Origin: Datnioides undecimradiatus
Lineage: Eukaryota > Chordata > Actinopteri > Lobotiformes > Datnioididae
DNA length: 64,000 bases
Direction of reading: 5' to 3'
Assembly (NCBI GenBank): GCA_008933995.1
Contig: WARS01000013.1
Coordinates: 5,928,329 to 5,992,328 of the forward strand
The notes under the pieces were generated by a model. The model was not told where the DNA came from, did no database searches, and saw only the letters and a list, made by a program, of their open reading frames with translations. Positions 37,105 through 48,547 of the stretch are shown piece by piece. How positions within the stretch are numbered: the first letter of the stretch is position 1; every line of letters starts with the position of its first letter. Made by a program: the position numbers and the translations under genes.

Positions 37105-39405
37105 GTCAGTCACCTTCTGCTCGGTTTCCAGTTTGCTGTGAGCGCTGCGAGTGTTGTTGCTTGCTGTTTGGATGACAACGCGCTCAAAAACATACAATTT
37201 AGTTCTTCAACACAGTCTGTACTCGTTAAAAGAGTAGTAAGAGTAAATAGTAGCAGAGTTGTAGGCAGCGTATTGCCTACAAATCTGCTATTTCGCTTGT
37301 TTTGCTGAAGATAAAACATGAAATTAGAGTCGTGGTAACTAAGACATGCAAACTGGAAACAACTTAAATTGGCCTTTCTAATCATAATTTCCACTTGTTT
37401 TAAAGAGTGCTGCTGGATGTAAGAGCTTGTTAAGGTGAATAGTTTTTGCATTTTGACAGACTGCCAGTGGCGTACACATGGGGGTGGGTGGTGGGAGGTG
37501 ATGGCGAGGGGTGTGGATGGTGCGGTCACAGGACTGACAACTGGCACGCAATCAGGTGTTGGTCCATAGTGTGTCTGCTGGCCACAGTGTGAGTCTGAGT
37601 TTGACATGCAAACACCAGGCAGAGACTTTAACCATCAAAGTTATCACAACTTCTCTGGTGAGTACAAGAGATTGTGTCCCTCTAAGTTTATAATCCTGAG
37701 CATTTTTCATGGGTAACTCCATTAGAGGGATGGACTCTCTGGTGAATAAATAACTTTTTCTGTATGTTCTATATATTTTTGCCTCATGCATTTTTCTTCT
37801 GTGTCATGTGAGGAATTAAGATGTTGCACAATGCTCAGGCAGTTCTGTGTTTTTGAATTCAGTTGAAAATCTTGGTCATGACTCAGCAATAAAGTAGACA
37901 CAAGCTCAGGGGCCAACACTGACTTCTCTTTGAGGTTTGCTTTGTGGTTCTGCGGTGGCTGATGTGAGCAGGACTAACGTTTTTTTTATGATGTAATAAT
38001 GTCACTTGGAAAGAGAACTAATGAGTGAACTTGCCAAACAGTGTGTGTAATTGTTAGCCATATTGTTGGACGTCTCCCTCATCACTTTGTTTGATTGTCA
38101 TTTCAATAATCTGATACCACAGTGACCAATCAGGGAAAACCTACAGAGAAGTATTTTATTATTCTAAACTAGACATTTCTTACTTATGTAAACAAAACTT
38201 CTTTTTGCTCTTGACATTCATAAATTGAATGGGACAATTCAGACATTTTGACTTATTGACTTATGTACTTATGTACTTAAAAGTACCGCATACCATTGTA
38301 TGTTGCCTGTCTTTGGTTGGAATTAGTTTCCTATAAAATCTGTATTCAATTTAATATATAGCTTGCAGCGATTATGAATTCGCTTGAGATGTGTATGCTG
38401 TTAATATTTTAGCAGCAGTATTCATTCAAACTTTACGTTACTGAGGTGATGTAGCTAATGTCACCACATTAGCACACGATACTACATATTGATGCATTTT
38501 GTTAGATTATCTGTTTTAAATTAAATTCAAAGTTTCAACACGTTTGTAATAGCATAATGACAGAATTTAAAACCAATTGGTGTCTGAAAGAAAGGAAATC
38601 AATATACAGCAGCTTTGGAAAATGACCAGTTACGTAAAGTACATGTTTTTGGTGATAAAGGAGCTAAAACATGCCTACCCCTTTGCCTGTCTTAATACTT
38701 AGCGTCAACAAAGTTAGTGGACCTCAACGCTTAAGTAAAAAACATTGCAACAAATAAACGACAATAAACAGCAAAATTCACTCGCGCAAACCAGCTGTTT
38801 GTTCGGTAACATGTTTTCTGCAGATATTGCCACAACGGTTAGGGACATTATTCATCAAACTGATGCTATAACTTACCATCAGAATGATATCATCAGTTTT
38901 AAGTTTATTAAAGGTTGAAATGTCCCCCCCACGTCCTGATGTAACGTGGCTATTTTAAAGTTGGAGAACTTACTATATATTTGTGGTTGAGAAATAATCT
39001 CCATTTTGTGGAGAAGTTCTGAAAGGTCATCGAGATTAATATCATAATATCTTTATTATTCCTAATTTGCTTAAAGTTCATCTTCCTTTGGAATTTATGC
39101 TACATTGGACATAATTGTTTGGTCTCTCATATGTGCTTGTGTTTGGGTTTTCTTTTTTGGCAGTTGTTTACGTTTTGGCTCCTTTTTGTTTTCTGAAAGA
39201 GAAAGTTGTGTTTAATGCACAAATGGATTAAGATTTATCTGATTAAGATCTCTTTAAGAACCTAAAATGAATTAGAGGAAAACACGTATCTTGGTTGTCT
39301 TGTAATGTCTGGAGGTGCTTTAATTCAGACAGCCGGACTGAGTGCGTTGATACAGAGCCAGCCATTGAATTATTGCCTATCAAGTTATGTAATTCCTAAA
39401 CAGAG

Positions 39406-39421
39406 GTGTGTGTGTGTGTGT

Positions 39422-39452
<31 letters not shown>
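39406..39452 (+). repeat. TG microsatellite
   Basis: About 23 TG units with one GGG interruption. Confidence 0.95.
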
Positions 39453-39456
<4 letters not shown>

Positions 39457-42400
39457 ACTGTGTGTGTGAGACTTTGCTCTGTTGTCATAAATGAGAGGAG
39501 TGTCTCAAGATACCATGCTGTGTTTTTGTTGTCCCTCACACGGCCTGAACGTGATGTTTAACTTTCTGTAGACAACATACTTACACACAAAGCTCTGTTT
39601 AAGTTGGTGTGAACACAAGATTCAGGTTTTTAAAGACACCAACAAAACCAATATTCATCTTGGTTTTTGAAAATCTGTGTTACTTTAACACACCAGAAGC
39701 AATCTGCTTTTAGTCTTCTGAGAAGTTGTTTGCTGCCGCTTTAAAAGTTACACATGAAACTTCAATGAGGGCTAAATAAATCACTGTATGAAAGGAGGGA
39801 AGATGTTCAAATGTGTGCTTGTGTCTGTATAAATACACAGATAAAAAGAGAGTGACGCACTCCAGTTCAGCCCACAGATAGTCAACCACTTTTGCCTCTG
39901 CACCACTGACATCCTGGTGTGTTTACTACAATTCATCTTTTCTTATTACTATTGTGAATGTTTTCAAAAAGGCCACCTTTGATTTGGTTTTATCAGATGA
40001 CATTGAGACCATGTTTACACAGTTTGGCCTTAAGGTCAGCAATTTGAGGGTTTTTTTTTTCAATTTAATGTAATTATTAACTTTAAGGCTAATCGTTTCA
40101 CAATTTTGCTTACTACTGACTGTAGCCTTTTTTTTACTGCAGAATTTGATTTATTTTGGCATCAAAGAAAACCAGGCACAGAAGCAGTTTGTTAACTGAC
40201 TTAAAAAATCCAGCTTTATTAGTTAATCTTGTCTTCATCGTACTCTGTACGCTCTCTTCTTTAATGTTTAATCTGTCTTCCTGGATTCATGACAGTTATA
40301 TTGTGATAAATGAGGAATGGGATTTAGATAAGCATCATATTTTTAAGTTCAGTTTTTGCTGTATTGTAGAGATAGATTTTATTTTCAGTCAAGTCGGAAA
40401 GTCTATGTACGAGAAATGAAGTTGAAGTTGACGTGATCTATTCCTTTTGGGCAAACATGAAAATTAGTTTGATTCAAAACTCGAGTCTGCAAGATGTGTT
40501 TAAAGGTATTTAGGTTTTTTTTGTTTGTTTTTTTAACATAGTGCCACCAGAGCCTAAATACCCTTTTAAAAAATGAGACAGCTGTTACTGTTACATCTGG
40601 CATTTTCACTCTCAAGAAGCGAAGATAAGATTTTGTGTAATAAAATCCATATTTTCAGTTCTCACCGTTACACAATGTGTATTGAATGCAGTGTGCATCT
40701 GGATGCTAAAAGACCATAATGCAACATGCAAACATGATGGTGCTCAGGCTATTAAGTCATTTGAAAACACATATTTTTCTTTACGATTTACACTTTTTCA
40801 CACCTCCAAACGAAGACTCCAAACAATCATCTTTGCCTGACCAAGATGTGGTTACAGCAACAGACATAAAATATTGTTTCTGTTCCAGAAACACAACATA
40901 AAAATTATATTTGATCACAATCTGCAATTGCTAGTTACTTTAATATTACCTGTGTTTCAGTAAAAGACACCTTTATCTTTTTGATTAATCAATAAATTAT
41001 TTTATCTACAGCAAAAAAAGCCCTTCACAGTTTCCTTACTGACCTAATGTTTTAGCTTTACTCTTAATACCAATTTAACAACACAAAGAGATATTTCTTA
41101 TTTGTTACACTTGTGGTCATTTTGAAGGTGATTTTGCTATCATATAGTTTCATATTACTCACCAAGTTAACTCTTGTGATCTGAAAACAAACAACTGTTT
41201 GTTTTCCTTTCAGATTTTGCTGGAGCCATGTCACTGTTGTTTCAGATTCCAGCAGTTACTGAAGTAAAAGTGCAATTTTTCTATAATACAATAAAAAGGC
41301 AGGATGAGGTGAAAAGCATTTCATCCACTGTTGTCGTTGATTCCTGACAAACAAATTCACAATTTATTGTAGTTACCAAAAAACAACTAACGCAATGTGA
41401 ATCCAAAGCTTTTGAGGCCCCATGGGAATCTGAGGCAGTTGCAGTTGGTAATTCACCCATGTACACATAAACATAAAGATGCAAGTCAGCCAGCAAAATA
41501 TATGGACATACACAAATATGAAGAGTTTTCCTTGCCAGTGCTCTTTGACATAGATATTATTCAACACACTGTAGGGATATCGAGCAACCTTTGCCCTAAT
41601 TTCCCACTTAGAAAGATGTGGGAGCAAACAGCAGCTCCTCAGGTCAAAACCTTGGTCTCAAGTGGGAACTAAAGACTGACTCAGACATTATGTGCACAAG
41701 GTTCTCTGTGGGCTCACTGGATGTGACATTGCTTGAGACATCTCTGGTCCAGGTCTTGCTAAGGATGATGTATGTAATCCACCCCCTCAGTTTAAAATTG
41801 GCTAATAAAAGTTAAATGTCAAAGGATGTTGGAAATGAAACAGGAACAAAGCGTGTCAATAGCTTTCCCTCTTTCTGGAAGTGTTTTTTCATCAACTGGT
41901 CTGTGATTAAACCTTCAGAGTTTGTTATATGGCACAAATGGAGTTTACAGTGATAGATTTCCCTTTAACTAAGGTTAATTTAAACTTTTTAAACCTTGTG
42001 TCCGTGATTTCAGACAGGTAGCTTGAGAGACAGTGAAAACAGTTGTCTGAGGAAAAAAGTCTACAGATTCATCAGCTGATGATTCAGTAAATAACATGTA
42101 AAAAATATATATATTATTGTTTCTGTATTGCAGTTGCTTGTTTTAGAGCTAGTTAGTCTCATAGGGATCCAGCCATTACTTCATATATAAACCTGTGTGG
42201 TTTCTTAGCTAACACGCTACGTACTTAGACTCCTGTGCTTTTGAAAATTTTAAGGTATCCCACATTATGAATTAGGCTGGGGCAGCTGGAATGTAAACGT
42301 CCCCAAATTCAAGGAAAGACCCAGACAGAGGAGCTAACATAACCCTAAACTCTGAAATTAACAGCCAGGACCAGCCTTAACACAATGGAGAAATACCACA

Positions 42401-43364
42401 CAGTCAATATGGCAGTAATAAACAGGGTTTTTTTCTTGTAACCTGTATAAGGAGCTAACTCATGGAATGATGCTTGGATGCTAAAAATTGAAGCTTACAT
42501 TTTAGCAAACAAAGAGACTATGTCATCCCTGTCCTTACACATTAGCACATGTAAATATAATGTGAAAAATGAAAAAAAAGACCAGTATCCCTTTCATTGC
42601 AGCCTCGTGTACAACATGTTCAACGTGTGGAGAAAGCTTAGCTTAATGGGCCAGCCTAGATACAGTTGATTGGACAATCATGGCGAGTTCAGTCTTTGTC
42701 GAACCAACTCTGATTTTGCTCATTTCAAACCTTTATTGACCCTCCCTTTTTTTTTAAAGGCAATTCTAAATAGTTTTTTTGTGTACACCATTCCCGGCAC
42801 ACATGTTTACAGTACATTCTGTGAATGAGAGTCACGTCATGTGCTGTTTTGTTATTGTCCATTATATTGTAGGGCAGCTGAAGGTAGCACACTCCCGTCT
42901 TTTCCTATCCTCTTCGAGGAACAGGGCATGACCCTTCATACATTGTGTCGTACTTCTCCCTCTTCCTACCATGTTGCCCTCCTCTCGCTCCACGTCTCTG
43001 TCAAAAACACAAGTCTTAGCTATAAATCTTTCTCATACAACTCCCACAGCTGAGATGACACTCACATTAAATGATCATGAACCTATGTGGTGTCATCATA
43101 AATGGCCATTGTAGACTGAAACAATTGTGTCATCGCCGTCCCTTTTCTCATGCTAAACCTTGTTCTCCGTATTCAATGCAACACCCCTCGGTTTAGGAGT
43201 TGTGTGTATACTTGTGTCAGTGTGTGAGACGAAGATAGATAGAGTTTGATTTGGTTCTCCTGCTGTCAATGGAAGGTGTGCCCTGAACCCTGCTTTGTCG
43301 TGCACACGTCCTCATACAAATGTTTTTTTCAGCGTGACAGCATGCCACATACATGTACTGGGGC

Positions 43365-43419
43365 GTGTGTGTGTGTGTGTGTGTGTGTGGGGTGTGTGGG
43401 GTGTGTGTGAGAGAGAGAG
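43365..43419 (+). repeat. TG microsatellite followed by GA run
   Basis: TG array broken by GGGG, then a GAGAGAG tail. Confidence 0.93.
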
Positions 43420-43597
43420 GGAGAGAGGCCTTGACAGTATGCAACACTCCTACCCCTTACCCAGCAAGGAAGCTCTTGAGACTCAGGAGACTCATCAACC
43501 ATTAACTCATAACTATTTAAAGGAATTAGGGGAAAGTTCATGTCCTCAGATTATTGTTAAAACTGCAGATTCCCAGAGAGCAGCATATGGAGCTGAC

Positions 43598-43643
43598 ACA
43601 CACACACGCCAACACACACACCACACACACACTCCATATGCTG

Positions 43644-43719
<76 letters not shown>

Positions 43720-43720
43720 T
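43598..43720 (+). repeat. Compound CA-TA-CA microsatellite
   Basis: A CA-rich block, a TA array at 43645-43688 and a second CA array at 43691-43720. One arm of a 14-bp inverted repeat lies just outside it and the other inside (see findings). Confidence 0.95.
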
Positions 43721-44064
43721 ACAATGGTGGGTAGTGGGTGCTCTCTCTCTCTGTGTCTCTCTATTTCCATGTACACTGACCTGCTCCTATAAGCCCTATA
43801 TCTCAGTTTAAATAGTAAGGTTTTTAAGTTCCAGTGTCCTTACATGTTCTTGCATGTGCAAATATATATCTGTGCATATATTGTGTGTGTGTTTATCCTT
43901 AAATGTTTGTCTTTGCTTTTTATGAAAGGGTCTGATACGCCTTTGAATCCCCCAGAGCTGTTCATTGACTTCTGTAAACCATGCCGTCTAATACTTACAA
44001 GGCCCACCTCACGTCCCAGTCACATAATGATTTTTGACATCAATGTAGAAATATATCCTGAACA

Positions 44065-44066
<2 letters not shown>

Positions 44067-44118
<52 letters not shown>
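44067..44118 (+). repeat. TG microsatellite
   Basis: About 26 uninterrupted TG units. Confidence 0.95.
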
Positions 44119-44119
<1 letters not shown>

Positions 44120-44749
44120 TATACGCATGCACACACGGATGTAAATCTGCAAGAACAGCCTTCTCATCACAAATACAATTAAACTATGCCCGCAATGATC
44201 AAAAGTTAGTGACAGATTAAAGATAGATTAGTCCCTTTTGTTTAGAAACTGGTGCTGATGTGTGAGTGTGTTACAGCTAAAACATTTTTTTTTTCCTAAC
44301 TTAGGCAGGGACATGTTCTGATTGTTGAGCTGATTGTAAGCATAATTTAAGTGACAAAACTGAACAGCCTAAGTCCATTTGACTCCTGTTCTATAGTGTT
44401 GACAGTCAGAAATTAAAAAATTGTCCAATGTGTTGTGTTTATTGATCAATCATATGATCCCTAATTCAGTTGCTCCCTGTCATTACTTTGTTGACATAAC
44501 GTATTAGAATTTCACAATTAGGATTTGGGTAAAGCCACAGATAAGAAAATTAGGAATTAAATTGTTTTGTTTTGTTTTGTTTTTTGTTGGGGAGGTGGGG
44601 TATTTTTAAACACTTACATTCAAGGAGCAATACCTCTCTGTAAGTGCACTTACTATTAAACAAAAGAGCCCCAACATGTCATTAAACCATAACTTGTAAA
44701 TTGTACGTTTCTGTTTGCCTTTGACATCAGCAAATTTACACAGCATGTC

Positions 44750-44930
44750 AGCTAATGAGCTTTAGAGGTGTTGGTAGATGTATTTTTGTTTTGACATCGG
44801 CAACCTAGCTGTTTCCCCTTGTTTCCAGTTCTTATACAAAGCTATGCCTATTCCTTCCTGGTACTAACTCCATATTTATTGCACAGACAAAAGAGTAGTA
44901 TTGATCTTCTCGTGTAACCCATAGCAAAAA
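44750..44930 (+). repeat. GCTAAGCTAACTG-type interspersed repeat copy
   Basis: TGAGCTTTAGAGGTGTTGGTAG, ACCTAGCTGTTTCCCCTTGTTTCCAG, then GAGTAGTATTGATCTTCTCG. It runs directly into the hairpin at 44932-44990. Confidence 0.55.
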
Positions 44931-46451
44931 AAGAGATGACTATGATGGCTATGATTGCACATGATCGTAATCATAGCCATTGTTATCTCTAGTTTTATTC
45001 AGCTGATCAGTATGCTTCTGGTGTTATGATTATGATGCCATTTCTATACGCAGTCTATGTCCCATCCTCAGATTTTAGCTAGACTTCACTTCCGACCCCG
45101 GGTTGTCAGAGCTCTAGTTCCACATTTTCACCAGCTCACCAAAAAACAATGGTGCAGCCTTTTTGCTGAAAATGGTCAGAGGTTTAGCAGCATAGAGCCA
45201 ACAACCACTTGCTCCCACGTGCTCCCACTTATACAGTCTGATTTGACGAGTCATTTTCACTCTCTCCACGCCTGAGGTTTTTCAGATGCAGTTTCAGTTT
45301 AGAACCTGAGGTTTATGTCTTCAACTACATTTCTGTATCTTTTTCAAACTGTTAAACAAGGTCTTAAATCTGTTGAAGATGACATATCAGATACCCAGCC
45401 ATCACCTCATCCAACCAGTCAACTCATTGAAACATCAATGAATGTTTTCTTCAGTCTTAATCTTGCAGTTCTTTCTAATTGGCTGTGCATTGTCGTAAGG
45501 CTTGGCTATCATGTACCCTTGTGGTATGAGGGTAGAATAGTGAAACTAACTGTCAAGCTAATGTCAGACCACTTGACTCTACCTGTCGGTTCTTGACCCC
45601 TGTGGGCAGAAGAACATTGATTGACAATGACTGACAACAGCAGACAAGCTGAGAACTGTGTCTGAATTTTTCAGTCATTGTGTCTTCTCTGTTTCATTTC
45701 CTTCAATATAGTTTCAGTCATTTTAGGAGCACTTTTGGTGGTAAGTTTTGCTTTGTAATAATTTGCTGCATCTCTAAATGGTCAAGTCACTTACACACAA
45801 AATGGAAATGCAGGCATAAAATTTTCCATTGTCACAGTCAAACGAAGAAGCCACTTCTCTCTTGTTTGGCCTATGAACACAATTGTAGTAAGGGAAAAAT
45901 AACCCTACTCAATGCTTTATTGTTTGAGTTTATTTATTTATCACAATCTGAAAATACCTACAAGTAAAATAGAAACAACAGAGACAAAACATATTATACA
46001 TAATCTAAGTGAGATATAATGATTAGAAACAAACTCCCCAAATTATTTTATAGAATTGCATGCACTGATTTTACTTCATTATATCTGCCATATTTGACTG
46101 AATAAAAAACTCAACTTTTGAGGTGTCTGCTGCACTAATGAAATCTGTTCACACTCTGCTAAAATTAGCACAACAAAGGATACAGTGAACACCAGTTTCC
46201 AACTTATCAAATATATCTAATATCCTAGTGAGAAAGTAAACTTTGTAACCCTTTGTAATTAAATGAGAGAACCAGCAAGCTTCCATTGTGTTGGTATTGC
46301 ATGAGGAGGCAGAAGTGAGTGCGTCACCACTGTCACATCGACACTGAGTGACTGAACAGAGGGAGAGAAGTGCAACCAGAGAGGCATGATGAGGTCGCCT
46401 GTCAGAGTGAAGCAACAGGAAATCATCTGCATCTTATGTCTACCACCTTAT

Positions 46452-46650
46452 ACACAAACACACACACACGCACACTCACACACAGACATGCATACACATT
46501 TATACAGGGGAGAACACAAATACAAAACACACTTTTAAACACATGGACACACAACAAAAGTAAATTGTGTACTATTACACAGACACATGCTGACATAAGA
46601 AAATAAGGAATGGTAGACATACACACACAAGTACACACACACACACACCA
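46452..46650 (+). repeat. CA-rich region
   Basis: CA/ACAC tracts near 46455-46490 and 46619-46649 separated by CA-biased sequence. Confidence 0.8.
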
Positions 46651-48499
46651 CATGATTGTTAGCTGTCTGAACTTCTGCTGAGCCCAGACTCTGTCAGAGA
46701 GAGAAAATGTGTGTGTAGTTCCCTTTCTATCGGTCATCACTTCCTGAGGAAAAGCATGACCAAACACACACGCACACACTCATTAGTCTCTACTGTCACT
46801 GCTTCAGTCACTTGGTTGCTGGTCAGTGAGCTTACACTGAATTTACTCTAAACTGAAACGGGAGAAACAGGGTGAGTGGAATGTCCTGTACGCTCTGTGT
46901 GTATATGTCTCTGTCATTTACACCATTGTGCTGATTCTAAACATGAGCTGCCTATATGAGTTAAAGAACAGTGCACCTCTGATGAGAGGGAGTTGGTAGA
47001 TAACTGCAATGAATACCCTGAATTTGTACATGTACAAATGTATAAATTGTAAGGACGGGTGGTGAATCCATTACCACTTACGAGCCGCCGTCAGTGCTTA
47101 TCATTGGGATAGTGTAGGTCAGCCGGTTTTGTCGGATATGCCATATGCCTTCTCTCAGACAGTTTATCACCTCATAAGCATGCCAAGGTTTGTGTTTGGC
47201 ACTAGTGAGCCCCCCCCCCCCAAAAAAATCCTAAATGTTTTACCAAGTCATGTAAAACAGGTCCATATTCTCCACTTTCTCAGTCTTTCACCTCTTGTAA
47301 TTGTTAAACACATGAACCAGGTGCTCTTTTGAAATAAAGACTCTGGGTTTAAGATAGAATTAGACTTGAAGTAGTTGTAATATTGTAGGATTGACAAATA
47401 TTCGCAACTGTACATGAATTCAAACCTGTCAGTGTGTGTTTGTAAAATATATAGCTGACCAGCCTTTTTCAAATGCTGACACACATATTTTCTTTAATTT
47501 GTGTTGGCTCCACTGAATTTGACCTCCGGTTCACCTAATGTTTATCAGTGCTCCACTTTCCCAGCTTTGCAGGGTTAAACATGAAATAAATGAAAAATCA
47601 AATAGAAATCAGAGAGAGTGAGGTTGTCTAGAGGCTGTTTTACTCAGAGCTGTGCCTAGCAGACAGAGATTGTGGTTTATAACCTCCCACTGTGCCAAGC
47701 TTTGAAGTTTCTGACTAAATTCAGTACCAACCGAGCAAATGGGTTTTCAGACCAGAGAAGACTCTCAATTCTGTCAAGAGGGCACTCCAGACCTCTGGCT
47801 GACACTGTGTTTGCGTGTGGTTTTCCATTGCTCTCCTATTTGATCATTTAGGTGCAGAAGGGAAAGGCCCTTTCAGGTAAAGCTGCCCATAGTGGCATGA
47901 CACCAACAGATTTAAAAAAAAAAAAAGTGTCAATTTCCTGAACAGTGAAGCAGGATGGCAGTTTTTTCATTTATTCTCTATACACTAAATTTTTGAACTC
48001 TGCTGTTGCTCAAGTTACAATCACAGTGAAGTCGTCGTTGTCAATGAATGTCTTAGATCTCAGGGTCTTAGAGATTTATGTTAAAAATGTCTATAAAGGA
48101 AAATCAAGTAATACAAATTACAGAAGTGTCAAAAGCTGCATTATTTTGAATTGCCACATGAGGACAACTTAAAAAGTGAGTCGATTCTTAAAGATCCTCA
48201 TGTCAAACATTTTCCCAGCCAAGTGTGAGAAGTCTTGAGCAAAGACATGAAATAGTTGTACATATAAATAAGATAGCTTTATCTATAGGAATACGATAAT
48301 CCTATAAATATGTGAGGTCGGATATAACACAGAGGTAGCCTAGTGGGTATTAGTAACACATATAAACTGTATAGTGAACAGTTTGTGGAGTAACATAGTA
48401 GGTATACATGTTAGAGTGTGGAAGCATTTTCTGTTTGGTTGATCAGAACCCCACTGACTACTAACTGAGCCCGACCTGAACCAAAGACATTGTTTGTTT

Positions 48500-48500
48500 T

Positions 48501-48539
<39 letters not shown>

Positions 48540-48547
48540 GTGTGTGT
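48500..48547 (+). repeat. Compound TA-CA-GT microsatellite
   Basis: A TA array, then a CA array, then GTGTGTG. The CA/GT junction is self-complementary. Confidence 0.93.

Noticed and set aside
37110-37607. 165-codon open frame on the - strand next to the CpG-rich exon
   Set aside because: Composition is random-like and no domain is recognised. It reads toward the promoter rather than away from it, and no splice or initiation support is visible. It was the best of the chance ORFs but was not supportable.
43295-43811. Overlapping long open frames on both strands around 43.3-43.8 kb
   Set aside because: They are produced by TG, CA and TA arrays, which are free of stops in several frames.
46149-46779. 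Cys-rich and CA-repeat open frames on the - strand
   Set aside because: Driven by CA repeats, or lacking any recognisable domain; no exon borders.
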